Origin: Paenibacillus sp. W2I17
GTDB taxonomy: Bacteria > Bacillota > Bacilli > Paenibacillales > Paenibacillaceae
Assembly: GCF_030815985.1 (NCBI RefSeq)
Contig: NZ_JAUSXM010000001.1
Span: 6,448,001 to 6,512,000, forward strand
Length of the DNA stretch: 64,000 bases
Direction of reading: 5' to 3'
Numbering within the stretch: the first letter of the stretch is position 1; each line of letters opens with the position of its first letter. The notes beneath the pieces are model-generated. The model did no database searches. It was not told the DNA's origin and saw nothing but the letters and a program-made list of their open reading frames with translations. This document shows, one piece after another, positions 1 to 11,913 of the stretch. Made by a program: the position numbers and the translations under genes.

Positions 1-50
1 ATCACAATGACGAGAATTAATAGCAATGAGATCAGTGTACGTTTTTTCAT
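1..50 (-). CDS. start of a secreted or lipoprotein solute-binding protein (partial)
   Basis: Only the first 16 codons are in the window. They encode Met-Lys-Lys-Arg-Thr followed by an unbroken hydrophobic stretch (LISLLLILVIV), which is a classical signal peptide start. A GGAGGG ribosome site lies 7 bases before the ATG at 48-50. It follows two oligopeptide-type permeases on the same strand with only 74 bases between, so the extracellular binding protein of that ABC transporter is the natural inference. The family itself cannot be seen from so few residues. The gene continues beyond the left edge. Confidence 0.6.
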   Translation of the reverse strand, partial: MKKRTLISLLLILVIV

Positions 51-124
51 GGGATTACCCTCCATATCTTTAATGTGTGATGTGTGATTTCTTTTTTTCT
101 ATATCATTTATTTCAACAAATCAT

Positions 125-1636
125 TTAGGCCTTCTCCAGCTTGGGATCAAGCGCATCACGCAGACCGTCACCGAGAAAGTTAAACGAAAGAACCAGCAAA
201 ATAATAGCCAAGCCTGGATAAATCGCCAGATAAGAGTGGGTCTCCAGGTATGTACTGCCGAGCTTCAGAATATTACCCCATTCCGGAATATGCGGCTCCA
301 CGCCGAGCCCCAGATAACTCAAACTGCTGGTAGCGATAACCGCTCCACCAATCGTGAGTGTGGACTTGATAATCATGGGCGCAAGGGAGTTGGGAATAAT
401 GTGTTTGAAAATAATCGTACGATTGTTGTACCCCAGTGCACGTGCAGCTTCCACAAATTCAAAAGTAGATACATAGAGCACGCTGGCTCTCATGGTACGA
501 GCGTAAGTTGGAATCGAACCCAGACTCAGCGCCAGAATGAGATTGACTGTATTGGCTCCAAACGCCGCAATAATCGCAATGGCGAGTAGAATTCCCGGAA
601 TCGCATAGAGAATATCGAGCAGCCGCATGATGATGTTATCCGTATGCCTTCCGTAGAAGCCGGAGAAGGCTCCGAGGATTCCGCCGATCAACACAGGAAT
701 GATGGTCGACATGCAACCTACGATCAAGGAGATCCGGGCACCAAATACAATCCGGGAAAATAAACATCGTCCGAAGTCGTCCGTTCCCAATGGATACGCA
801 AGGGAAGGGGGTTGAAGCAGAGCCGAGTAGTTATTTTCCACAGCCATGCTGTAATCAAAAGTAAAGAAGCTGCAGATCGATATCGAGAACAGAAAAATGA
901 TAAAAAACAAACCGGACATGGCGGTCATATTCGGAGCAAGACGCTCCCATAGATCGTTCCAAAAGTTTGATTTTTGTTTCCCCTGTCTGCGAATGCGTCC
1001 AATGATGGAAATGCCGAGCAACAGTGCAAATACATTACCTGTGATTGAGGTCAGAATCAGTACTACACTGACACCGATCATCCAGCGAGGGAGGATAGAG
1101 GTCGCGTTATATCGGGATACGATAATCAGTACGACTAGGTCAATGACGAGAATAAATATCAGCACCGCCATGGCTGGTAGAAAGTTGTCAGCCACATAGG
1201 GTTTGAAAACATTTAACGCGGATACACCGATAACGAACAGCTGGGTTAACAGCATATACACCGCAAAGGTATACTCCACATTCCTGACTTTTCGAATCAG
1301 ATGAAAGGCTGCCGTTACGATAAATATATTGCCAGAAATAATAGCAAACAGTTGAACCCAGGCGATCCTGCGAGTCAGAGCAGTGACCGTACCAGTTCGG
1401 ATCAAGTCTTTTCGAATCCGAAGGGTGATGATACTTTGGACCAGTGTGAAGAATACATAGATCCCAAGTATCGTTAGCAGAAATGGTTTGAACGTCTGCC
1501 CGCTCCAGTCATAACTGTTGAACAGCAACAAGGCAGTCAAGAGAAGGGACGTGATCCAGGCGAAGCTCGCCTGACTGTATTCTCGAGAAGACTTAAGTCG
1601 GAAACGCATTTCTTGTGTTAAGGACGAGTTTGTCAT
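125..1636 (-). CDS. oligopeptide/dipeptide-type ABC transporter permease (OppC/DppC-like) with long N-terminal membrane extension
   Basis: The C-terminal ~270 residues are a typical DppC/OppC permease. They include the LGTDDFGRCLFSRIVFGARIS entry segment, the six-helix core and the ATPase-contact loop EAARALGYNNRTIIFKHIIPN, ending DGLRDALDPKLEK. Family members are usually about 280-320 residues. This one is 503 because about 230 extra N-terminal residues carry some six hydrophobic helices. It lies 36 bases after the partner permease and before the putative binding protein, so the three form one operon. Start ATG at 1636 has AGGTG just upstream. The substrate (peptide, nickel or sugar) cannot be read from sequence. 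The family call is secure; the role of the extension is unknown. Confidence 0.9.
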   Translation of the reverse strand: MTNSSLTQEMRFRLKSSREYSQASFAWITSLLLTALLLFNSYDWSGQTFKPFLLTILGIYVFFTLVQSIITLRIRKDLIRTGTVTALTRRIAWVQLFAIISGNIFIVTAAFHLIRKVRNVEYTFAVYMLLTQLFVIGVSALNVFKPYVADNFLPAMAVLIFILVIDLVVLIIVSRYNATSILPRWMIGVSVVLILTSITGNVFALLLGISIIGRIRRQGKQKSNFWNDLWERLAPNMTAMSGLFFIIFLFSISICSFFTFDYSMAVENNYSALLQPPSLAYPLGTDDFGRCLFSRIVFGARISLIVGCMSTIIPVLIGGILGAFSGFYGRHTDNIIMRLLDILYAIPGILLAIAIIAAFGANTVNLILALSLGSIPTYARTMRASVLYVSTFEFVEAARALGYNNRTIIFKHIIPNSLAPMIIKSTLTIGGAVIATSSLSYLGLGVEPHIPEWGNILKLGSTYLETHSYLAIYPGLAIILLVLSFNFLGDGLRDALDPKLEKA

Positions 1637-1672
1637 AATACACCTGCTTTAAGAGGTAGTTCAACACACACT

Positions 1673-3115
1673 TTAATATTGTTTCATCTTGGAGCGCACT
1701 CTTGGATCAATAAAAGCGTACAGCAGATCAACCGCTACATTGATAATGGAGATCGTAATTGCTGTGTAGATTACTCCGCCCATGATACTCGGAATATCGG
1801 GGATAAATTGTTTATCCACAATATAGCTACCGAGACCGCTGATATTAAACACTTTCTCCGTCACTGCTGCCCCGCCAAGCATGGCACCGAATTGGAGTCC
1901 AACCACAGTCACGATTGGAATCAATGCATTACGTACAGCATGTTTCAGCATGACCTGACGTTCGCTTAACCCCTTGGCGCGAGCGGTCATCACATAATCC
2001 TCATGAATGACTTCCAGTGTAGAAGACCGGGTCATCCGTGCCACCGCAGCTGTAAGTCCCGTGCCCAGAACAATGGTTGGCATAATGATCGACAGCCAGT
2101 TCTGCGGGTTGAAGGTGGCGGGAAGCCACTGCAATTTGATCGAAAAGTTCAGAATGAAAATAAGTCCTTGCCAGAAATTTGGGATCGATAATCCAATCAG
2201 AGCGATGAACATAAACGTATAATCGAACCATGAATTAGGCTTAATCGCTGAGATGATACCGATGGGTAACGCAATGACAAGTGCTAATAGCAGGGAGATG
2301 ACCGCTAGCGTCAATGTAATTGGAAACTTTCTTGCAATCGTTGCTGTTACGTCTTCATTTCCTGCAAAAGACTTGCCAAGATCGAAGAGAGCAACTCCCT
2401 TAATATTGTTCCAGAGCTGTGTAAGATAAGGCTGATCCAAGCCATACACCTGATTGAATGCTGCAATCTGTTCCTGCGTTGCTGTCTCTCCGAGAATGTT
2501 AGCTGCCGGGTTGAACGGAGACAGATACAAAATCGTAAATACGAGTGTGGCTACGCCCAGAATGACAAATACTGTCATCAGTATTCTTTCAAATATGTAC
2601 TTTAGATAAGGATTTCCATACAAAAACAGGATGCCATACATCAGACAGCCGGGAATAATCGATATCGCGAAAAACCATGGTTTGTCGATAAGGGTGTGGA
2701 ATGTATCGGCCATCGTAAGACGTTGACTTCCCTGTTCCTGAAGTATGAGAGAAGTCCGCTCTTTCAACTCTTTCTGAACCGTTTCTTCCAACCATTCCTC
2801 GGTCTGACGTCTGAATTCTTCCTCACTGACCTGCTGCTGGAAAAAACGATGTTTGCGCCGCAGCTGTTCTTCGACTTCCAACTTCAGCTTGTTCCGATAG
2901 GAAGAAGCGAGCAGTTCTTGCTCAGCCGTCTGCCTGGCAGCTACCCAGCCGTCATTTTTTCGATTCGAACGCCATATTAGAAACACGACCAGATTGATCG
3001 GTAATCCAAGAATGAACAGAACATATCGGTAGGAAGGATGAAGCAGCATTTTGCCATAAATAAAACTTAAATTGTGCACCAACCGCGAGAGTCTGCTGCC
3101 TTCTGCAAGATTCAA
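1673..3115 (-). CDS. oligopeptide/dipeptide-type ABC transporter permease (OppB/DppB-like) with coiled-coil N-terminal extension
   Basis: The last ~300 residues form a standard OppB/DppB permease: ERILMTVFVILGVATLVF, the conserved YGLDQPYLTQLW segment, and the EAA loop MTARAKGLSERQVMLKHAVRNA. About 180 residues precede this core. They hold two extra hydrophobic segments flanking a highly charged, probably helical stretch rich in Glu, Gln and Arg. An upstream ATG at 3136 reads through the Shine-Dalgarno itself (AAAGGAGG), so TTG at 3115, 10 bases after AGGAGG, is the better start. It is the first gene of the leftward operon and diverges from the ATPase gene. With the companion permease it should form the membrane pore. 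Confidence 0.88.
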   Translation of the reverse strand: MNLAEGSRLSRLVHNLSFIYGKMLLHPSYRYVLFILGLPINLVVFLIWRSNRKNDGWVAARQTAEQELLASSYRNKLKLEVEEQLRRKHRFFQQQVSEEEFRRQTEEWLEETVQKELKERTSLILQEQGSQRLTMADTFHTLIDKPWFFAISIIPGCLMYGILFLYGNPYLKYIFERILMTVFVILGVATLVFTILYLSPFNPAANILGETATQEQIAAFNQVYGLDQPYLTQLWNNIKGVALFDLGKSFAGNEDVTATIARKFPITLTLAVISLLLALVIALPIGIISAIKPNSWFDYTFMFIALIGLSIPNFWQGLIFILNFSIKLQWLPATFNPQNWLSIIMPTIVLGTGLTAAVARMTRSSTLEVIHEDYVMTARAKGLSERQVMLKHAVRNALIPIVTVVGLQFGAMLGGAAVTEKVFNISGLGSYIVDKQFIPDIPSIMGGVIYTAITISIINVAVDLLYAFIDPRVRSKMKQY

Positions 3116-3266
3116 ACCAAGCGTGCCTCCTTTCATTCAGGTTTAAATTGCATTATTCCGATTGATATAGTATATATTATTTAGGGTCTAAACAATTGTC
3201 AAGGAATTAAATGGTATACATATGAGATGAGTGAATGTGAAAAAACGGATGAGAGCTGGTGATGAC

Positions 3267-5018
3267 ATGGAACCTTTACTGAAAGTTAATGATCTATCGG
3301 TCTCTTTTCATTCTGGAGAGAGTGAGTTTCAGGCAGTGCGAGAAGTGAGTTTTGAAGTGCGCAAAGGCGAGACGCTGGGGATTGTAGGCGAATCGGGCAG
3401 TGGAAAAAGTGTAACCGCACGTTCCATTATGAGGCTGCTTGCATCGCCGCCTTCACAGATGAAAAATGGAGAGATTCTGTTCAAAGGGGTCGATCTGGCG
3501 AATAAAACGCAGAAAGAGATGGAGAGCATCCGTGGGCGTGATATTGGTATGATCTTTCAGGACCCGATGAGTTCTCTTAATCCGACTATTAAAGTGGGTA
3601 AACAGATCTCCGAAAGTCTGATCAAACACCAGAAGGTGTCCAAAAGGGAAGCCAAGAAACAGGCGATTGCCATGATGGAGCGGGTGGGGATAACTCGCAG
3701 CGAAATACGCTATAACCAGTATCCGCACGAATTCTCCGGAGGCATGCGCCAGCGGGTCATGATTGGTATTGCACTTGCTTGTCGTCCTGAATTGCTCATT
3801 GCCGATGAGCCAACAACCGCACTGGACGTTACAATTCAGGCACAGATTCTGAGTTTGATGAAAGATATGCAGGATCAACTGGGTACATCGATTATTCTGA
3901 TCACGCATGATCTGGGCGTAGTGGCAGGCATGTGTGATCGGGTTGTTGTTATGAAAGAAGGGCAGATCGTGGAAACCGGGACTACAACAGAGATTTTTGC
4001 TAATCCCAAACACCCGTATACGATCAGACTTCTGAATGCATTACCACGTCTGGATCAGAAGAAAAAGCCAAAACCGGTATCGTTGGTCCCGAGAGATCTC
4101 GAGGATGATCAGCCGTTGCTTGAGGTGAAATCGCTCAGACAACATTTTAATCTGGGGAAAGGCAACACCTTAAAGGCTGTGAATGATATCAGTTTCCATA
4201 TTCGTCAAGGAGAGACACTCGGCGTTGTAGGGGAATCCGGCAGCGGAAAATCAACCACGGGGCGTGCGATTTTGCGATTGCATGAGCCAACAGGTGGAGA
4301 TGTACTCTTTAAAGGAGTCCCGCTCAATCGCTTGTCAGCTTCGGAGATGAAAACGATGCGCAGACATATGCAGATCATCTTCCAAGACCCATATGCATCT
4401 CTGAATCCCAAAATGAGGATTATGGATATCATTGGAGAAGCCCTTGATATTCATCAACTTGCAGGTACAGCATCTCAGCGGGAGAAGCGGGTGGAGGAAC
4501 TACTGGAGATGGTGGGTCTTGATCCTACCCATGCGCAGCGTTATCCACATGAATTCTCGGGTGGACAGAGACAGCGGATCGGTATTGCACGAGCTCTGGC
4601 TGTGGAACCTGAATTCATCGTATGTGATGAGCCGTTGTCTGCACTGGATGTGTCGATACAGGCTCAGATCGTACAATTGCTTGAAGAGTTACAGCAGCGA
4701 CTCGGATTGACGTATCTCTTCATCGCGCATGACTTGTCCATGGTTAAACATATCAGTGACCGAGTAGCTGTCATGTATAACGGGAAAATTGTGGAGCTGG
4801 CCGAGAGTGAAGAACTCTATTCCAATCCGCAACATGCCTATACCAAGGCATTGCTGTCCGCTATTCCTGTGCCTGACCCAGCGGTAGAAGCGAAGAAAAA
4901 GAGACATGTTGTCAAAGAAACAACAAGAGAAAATGTTGAAGTAGAGGACCGTTATAATCTGGAACATTCCAAGTGGGTAGAAGTCACGGAAGGGCACTGG
5001 GTAGCTATATCTAGCTAG
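3267..5018 (+). CDS. fused oligopeptide/dipeptide ABC transporter ATP-binding protein (two ATPase domains)
   Basis: This protein powers peptide-type import and carries two complete nucleotide-binding domains, as in DppD-DppF or GsiA fusions. Domain 1 (about 1-270) has Walker A GESGSGKS at residues 41-48, signature FSGGMRQR and Walker B LLIADEP. Domain 2 (about 285-555) repeats this with [16 protein letters not shown] and FIVCDEP. Each domain ends with the Opp-type tail in which Asn-Pro is followed by HPYT or HAYT. A GTG at 3231 is possible, but ATG at 3267 sits behind GGTGA and starts directly at the domain. It is transcribed away from the two permeases across a short AT-rich divergent promoter region and probably serves them. 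Confidence 0.92.
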   Translation: MEPLLKVNDLSVSFHSGESEFQAVREVSFEVRKGETLGIVGESGSGKSVTARSIMRLLASPPSQMKNGEILFKGVDLANKTQKEMESIRGRDIGMIFQDPMSSLNPTIKVGKQISESLIKHQKVSKREAKKQAIAMMERVGITRSEIRYNQYPHEFSGGMRQRVMIGIALACRPELLIADEPTTALDVTIQAQILSLMKDMQDQLGTSIILITHDLGVVAGMCDRVVVMKEGQIVETGTTTEIFANPKHPYTIRLLNALPRLDQKKKPKPVSLVPRDLEDDQPLLEVKSLRQHFNLGKGNTLKAVNDISFHIRQGETLGVVGESGSGKSTTGRAILRLHEPTGGDVLFKGVPLNRLSASEMKTMRRHMQIIFQDPYASLNPKMRIMDIIGEALDIHQLAGTASQREKRVEELLEMVGLDPTHAQRYPHEFSGGQRQRIGIARALAVEPEFIVCDEPLSALDVSIQAQIVQLLEELQQRLGLTYLFIAHDLSMVKHISDRVAVMYNGKIVELAESEELYSNPQHAYTKALLSAIPVPDPAVEAKKKRHVVKETTRENVEVEDRYNLEHSKWVEVTEGHWVAISS

Positions 5019-5048
5019 TGCAATATATAGTCTTTTTAACTACAAAAG

Positions 5049-5086
5049 AACCCCGACGATGATCTCCACAGATCGTTATCGGGGTT
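5049..5086. terminator. stem-loop between convergent genes
   Basis: The arms AACCCCGA and TCGGGGTT plus an inner GATCT/AGATC pair enclose a short loop. On the minus strand a TTCTTTT tract follows, so it fits best as the terminator of the leftward lipoprotein. It may also stop the rightward ATPase transcript. Confidence 0.6.
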
Positions 5087-5127
5087 GAGTTATATGTTCT
5101 TTGTATAATGGCAGTAATCAAAAGCGA

Positions 5128-5907
5128 TTATTTGAATTGAACCGATTTCTTGATGGTATCAATCTCGGCTTTGGTCTTATCATCCACGTAAGTGAATATG
5201 AAGTTGAAAGCATATCCTTCAATAATTGTACTATAGTAATCTTGAGTAACGGTTGAACCGTCACCTGGATCCATCGTGATTTGCATCAGATCCATCTCTT
5301 TACCACCGATGGTTTCCGTTGTCATTTCCTTATAATCGTAAGGGAACTGGCTATCCACCATGAATTTTTTGGTTGCTTCCAGGTAGTCTTTACCTGTACG
5401 AATGCCTTGCAACAAGCTTACTTTCTCAGCAATGGCCATAGCGGAAGGGCCAACTTGACCTCCGTCCAATGGGTACTTTGAAGCCATAAGCAGATTCAAT
5501 GTTTTGGTCTGAGACAGTTCAATTTGTTTTTTCTTCGTTTCATCATCACCAGCAATCGCTTCGGATGAAGCACTTGTCAGCTCATTCATGCCTGCAGCAT
5601 CCTGGAACTCCCATGCTTCCGGGAATTTCAGAGATACGCCAAAATAGTCATTGGTGTAAGAACCTTTTTCCGTAGTCCCCAGCTCAACGTCTTGGGAATT
5701 ATCAGTTTCCTTGGACTCTTCGCTTGCTGGTTCTGTGTTTTCTGTTTCTTCTGTATTCGCTGTATCAGAATCAGTACCAGTCGTTGTTTCTGTCGGGGTA
5801 GGCTCTTCTGTTGCAGCTGTGTTATCTGCTTTGTCACCGCAAGCGGCTGCAACCAGCATAATCATAATGAGCATGGCGAATAAAGAAGCTTTTTTTGGAA
5901 TTGTCAT
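5128..5907 (-). CDS. secreted lipoprotein of unknown function
   Basis: It encodes 259 residues. The N terminus MTIPKK plus a hydrophobic run ends in LVAAAC, giving a lipid-attachment Cys at residue 23. About 45 residues rich in Thr, Glu, Ser and Asp follow, a typical disordered tether. The folded part, from about residue 80, resembles proteins with PsbP- or DUF-type sandwich folds (YFGVSLKFPEAWEF), but I do not recognise a specific family. ATG at 5907 is preceded by AGGAGGGTAAT. A longer in-frame reading to 5991 has no ribosome site. It appears monocistronic. Confidence 0.8.
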   Translation of the reverse strand: MTIPKKASLFAMLIMIMLVAAACGDKADNTAATEEPTPTETTTGTDSDTANTEETENTEPASEESKETDNSQDVELGTTEKGSYTNDYFGVSLKFPEAWEFQDAAGMNELTSASSEAIAGDDETKKKQIELSQTKTLNLLMASKYPLDGGQVGPSAMAIAEKVSLLQGIRTGKDYLEATKKFMVDSQFPYDYKEMTTETIGGKEMDLMQITMDPGDGSTVTQDYYSTIIEGYAFNFIFTYVDDKTKAEIDTIKKSVQFK

Positions 5908-6021
5908 ATTACCCTCCTGAAATGTGTGTGTGTTTGTTTCTCTCTCTCTACATGTTGCCTGCTTCCTAAATTGTAGCACAAACGTTCTCATATACTACCT
6001 ATAGGAATCTATAGGGGTCTT

Positions 6022-6783
6022 CTATACATAAGACATTCGGCTGGCAATTGAAACAGCTTCTGTGCTGGATTGCACACCTAATTTGTTAAAAATCACTTTT
6101 TTGTGATGATTCACGGTGCATTCCTTGATCTTTAATTTCAAAGCAATGGCTTTTACCGTGAGGCCTCCGGCTATCATCTCCAGAATGGTTAACTGACGCT
6201 CGGTGAACTCCACTGCCGGTTTGTCGCACAGTTCAGCAGTCTGTTGACTCTGGTAACAGTTCTGCATGTACGCTGGAATTAGCTTGGCAATGGCGATCAG
6301 TTCACCCTGCATATCCGCATTAATGGTGGACACATCCAGATAACCGACATGTTGCGAACCCATGGACAGAGGTGCGGCGTAACAATGCCAGCTTTGAAAA
6401 TAAGGACTTTCATGCTGCTCGGGGAGCAGCAGTACAGGCTTATTGTTATCCATCGTTTCTGATATGGCGTTAACTCCACAGCTCTTTGCAGTGAAGAACA
6501 TGCCCGGACGAATGGGGGAATGTTCTACTACAGCTTTTAGATCTGAACTGTAATTCATGGAGAGGAGCACACCGTTGGTATCGGCGAGTAGAAAAAGATA
6601 AGTGCCCGTTAAATTCTCTTTGATAACCGAGATACTGTTCTGGAATGCATGAATCAGGAAATGATTGATTTTACGAAGCCTATCCAGACTGGATTTTGGT
6701 AAATAGTCGAACGGGGCCGTTCCTGCTGCATGAGAGCAAGTTGGGGACTCTTCGTGTTGTGAGGCAAATGTAATGGCAGGCAT
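6022..6783 (-). CDS. LuxR-type transcriptional regulator with GAF-like sensor domain
   Basis: The C terminus (about 190-253) is a LuxR helix-turn-helix: FTERQLTILEMIAGGLTVKAIALK followed by a recognition helix in TVNHHKKVIFNKLGV. The N-terminal ~170 residues resemble the GAF-type input domain of AcoR-like activators, with SCGVNAISETMDNNKPV and HYAAPL-like (CYAAPLSM) segments. A cytoplasmic ligand or redox sensor controlling transcription is likely. ATG at 6783 is preceded by AAGGAGGTAACAAC. A longer form from 6813 would overlap the upstream stop by 4 bases but lacks a ribosome site. It follows the SUFU gene directly, so the two are co-transcribed. Confidence 0.82.
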   Translation of the reverse strand: MPAITFASQHEESPTCSHAAGTAPFDYLPKSSLDRLRKINHFLIHAFQNSISVIKENLTGTYLFLLADTNGVLLSMNYSSDLKAVVEHSPIRPGMFFTAKSCGVNAISETMDNNKPVLLLPEQHESPYFQSWHCYAAPLSMGSQHVGYLDVSTINADMQGELIAIAKLIPAYMQNCYQSQQTAELCDKPAVEFTERQLTILEMIAGGLTVKAIALKLKIKECTVNHHKKVIFNKLGVQSSTEAVSIASRMSYV

Positions 6784-6809
6784 GTTGTTACCTCCTTGCT
6801 GTACAGTTC

Positions 6810-7874
6810 TCATCCAATCGTTTGAATGACATGTCCTTCTTGGTCCTTGATTTCTGTTCTAACAATCTGAACGAGAATATGATCCAATGAAGTTATCTCA
6901 AATGTTCCTTCAACCGGGCGAAGGTTCTCTGCCAGCTCCTCAACAATTTGTTTGTTCACCGTCAGGGTAACTTGTCTGTCCGATTCCAATACGGCTGGCT
7001 GTTCTCCTGCTTCGAATAGAATATTCGTATCAGGTCCGATCAAGGATAGAGAGGCACCTTTCGAAATTCGGCTACGAAGGATGGTGCCAACTAATGCGGC
7101 TTGTTTGGCTCCAAGCTGGAGTTTGGCCGGAACCGATTTTTGCAGCAATTTTTTGCGAGGAGACTCCCAAGTCAGTTGTTGTATGAATAAAAACGCTGTG
7201 CTGGACCCGTCCTGCTCCATTCCATCCTCAACCGCTTGTATAACCGAAGGAATATCTGCGTACGAATTTCTCATCAGATCCGTCACATATTTGGGCATGA
7301 ACATGGAGGAGGCAGACAGGAATCCACGAGCATTCCAGCTTTGAATCATTTCCAGTTCCCGACCTGTAATGCCAACCATCTGAATAAATTGCACTGAACC
7401 ATTAGGCGTAGAGATCGCGGGTAGATCCGGATCTTCAATAAACGAGAGAGCAGTCAGCAAAGTATCAGACTCCAAACAGATGGGGCCATTGGCATCCATG
7501 TAATCTCCTGGCTGAAAGATGTTTCCGCTGTTGAACACGTAACGTCCTACATTCTGTAGCAGATTCAGCGCCCAGGCTGGCGGATCAGTCTCTGCTTCAC
7601 TGCGTGTAAGACGAAAGGTGAGTTCGAATCCATACCCGTTCTTGGATGCATCCTGCATCTCTTTTTCATATAATTCAGAGAAACCGTAGGTAACAAAATG
7701 CCAGTGAGGCATGGGTGTGTTCACCTCATAAACGCTAATACCATCGAGTGGATCGGGACCTCCGAGCATGTACGGAAGGGCAGTGCCGTAGTGTTTTGGC
7801 TCTTGTTCCCCATACAATTCACGCATGGATTGATCAATCGCATCCCAACCGGATGTGTTTTCTTCCTGAGTCAT
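6810..7874 (-). CDS. suppressor of fused (SUFU) domain protein
   Basis: It is a 354-residue cytoplasmic protein. The first ~190 residues match the bacterial SUFU fold: GWDAIDQSM, HYGTALPYMLGGPDPLDGISVYE, PHWHFVTYGFSELYEKE, GYGFELTFRL and PPAWALNLLQNVGRYVF. Such proteins are widespread in bacteria, often among polymorphic toxin and immunity genes, but their role is rarely known. The C-terminal ~150 residues are less conserved. ATG at 7874 follows AGGAGGATTCAATA; an extended frame to 8003 has no ribosome site. The stop nearly abuts the LuxR-type gene, indicating one transcription unit. Confidence 0.85.
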   Translation of the reverse strand: MTQEENTSGWDAIDQSMRELYGEQEPKHYGTALPYMLGGPDPLDGISVYEVNTPMPHWHFVTYGFSELYEKEMQDASKNGYGFELTFRLTRSEAETDPPAWALNLLQNVGRYVFNSGNIFQPGDYMDANGPICLESDTLLTALSFIEDPDLPAISTPNGSVQFIQMVGITGRELEMIQSWNARGFLSASSMFMPKYVTDLMRNSYADIPSVIQAVEDGMEQDGSSTAFLFIQQLTWESPRKKLLQKSVPAKLQLGAKQAALVGTILRSRISKGASLSLIGPDTNILFEAGEQPAVLESDRQVTLTVNKQIVEELAENLRPVEGTFEITSLDHILVQIVRTEIKDQEGHVIQTIG

Positions 7875-8021
7875 TATTGAATCCTCCTTGACTGTTCTTT
7901 CCCCCGAAAAACATTTAAAATTAAGTCTACCTGTTACAGAAACGGATTCAAGCGGCTTAAGGATGAATTGTGTCAGATAGGACTTCGGTGTTATTAATTG
8001 CAATCCAGGGAGTGAAATTAC

Positions 8022-8315
8022 ATGAGTATGAAAGGTATCTATTTAAAGGAGTTTAATCAGGCAAGCTGGGACTCATTTTCCGAAGGGTTTGAAGAACTTG
8101 AACAAAAGTTGGACCACGCGTGGGTAGAACGTGCGAGATTACAAGGGATTCCGGCAGATATAAGTCGGGTGCTTTTGTGTGAAATGGGGGAGTACGCTTT
8201 TGATTGGATAGCGAAAGATATCCCGGCTTTAGGGGACCAAAGTCCCGCTGTTTACCTGGAAACGGAGGAAGGAGCGCAGGCATTAAGGGCAGCGATTATG
8301 CGTATGCCGCGTTAA
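8022..8315 (+). CDS. small conserved-looking protein of unknown function
   Basis: It encodes 97 residues, soluble and mildly acidic, with Trp-rich helical segments (SWDSFSEGFEELEQKLDHAW) and no signal peptide or membrane helix. A GGGAGTG ribosome site lies 7 bases before the ATG. It diverges from the SUFU gene across about 150 bases and precedes the first glucoside switch by about 125 bases. I do not recognise the family. Coding is supported by the ribosome site and normal amino acid composition. Confidence 0.6.
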   Translation: MSMKGIYLKEFNQASWDSFSEGFEELEQKLDHAWVERARLQGIPADISRVLLCEMGEYAFDWIAKDIPALGDQSPAVYLETEEGAQALRAAIMRMPR

Positions 8316-8387
8316 TTTTTTCGATGGTGAGAGTGTGCGAACGATCATATGATCCAGTGAAGTTGATTTTGCAAAATAGATATGTTA

Positions 8388-8419
8388 CGCTTACATTACA
8401 AGAGCAAACACAACAGAAT
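8388..8419 (+). promoter_or_regulatory. probable promoter of the first glucosidase with catabolite-response-like half site
   Basis: A -35-like CTTACA (8390-8395) and a -10-like CAGAAT (8414-8419) are 18 bases apart and place the transcript start just before the RAT hairpin at 8439. The -35 is embedded in CGCTTACA, which matches the right half of the CcpA cre consensus; the left half matches poorly. The same arrangement recurs upstream of the other RAT-controlled genes at 37724 and 47599. Confidence 0.45.
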
Positions 8420-8438
8420 ATGCAATAACATCTTTTGA

Positions 8439-10063
<1,625 letters not shown>

Positions 10064-10076
10064 TTCTCTCGTTTCC

Positions 10077-10183
10077 AGGATTGTTACCGCATAAAAAGCG
10101 GGCAAAACCTAACACGAAAGTTGGCATGGAAGGAATCTGATGTTCCTGACAGCCCTTTTAGTTGGAGATTGTCCGCTTTTTCC
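10077..10183 (+). promoter_or_regulatory. LicT-type RAT antiterminator and terminator, before second glucosidase
   Basis: The RAT begins AGGATTGTTACCG and closes with GCGGGCAAAACCT (10077-10110). The competing terminator pairs AAAAGCGG with the CCGCTTTTT around 10172-10181 and also uses AACCTAAC with GTTGGAG. It sits 14 bases after the stop of the upstream gene, so it can act as an intercistronic switch on read-through transcripts. Confidence 0.88.
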
Positions 10184-10240
10184 TGTTGGCAAAGGATAGA
10201 GTAATGTATTTAGACAAAGAATGAAAATACCGTTAATTAG

Positions 10241-11680
<1,440 letters not shown>

Positions 11681-11809
11681 ATACTAGTTCTGCAAGCATA
11701 GTTGTACAAGCACCTTCTGATGTCACATTAACGCACATTAACCGCTTTCACAAAAACATTGTCATATGGATAATTATATGGTAAGATGGGCCTAAGGCTA
11801 ATGAATACT

Positions 11810-11884
11810 GGATTGTTACTGTTCAATCAGGCAAAACCAGAAGCGGGGCATATTTCGTGACCTGCTTTGGTTTTGCCTTTTACT
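11810..11884 (+). promoter_or_regulatory. LicT-type RAT antiterminator and terminator, before licT
   Basis: The RAT reads GGATTGTTACTG, loop, CAGGCAAAACC (11810-11838). The terminator is unusually tight: AGGCAAAACCAGAAGC pairs with the GCTTTGGTTTTGCCT near 11864-11878, so it takes almost all of the RAT 3' arm, and T-rich sequence follows. The antiterminator gene is thus behind its own type of switch. Confidence 0.88.
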
Positions 11885-11913
11885 ACTTTGACGGTGCAAG
11901 GTGATGTGAAGAA

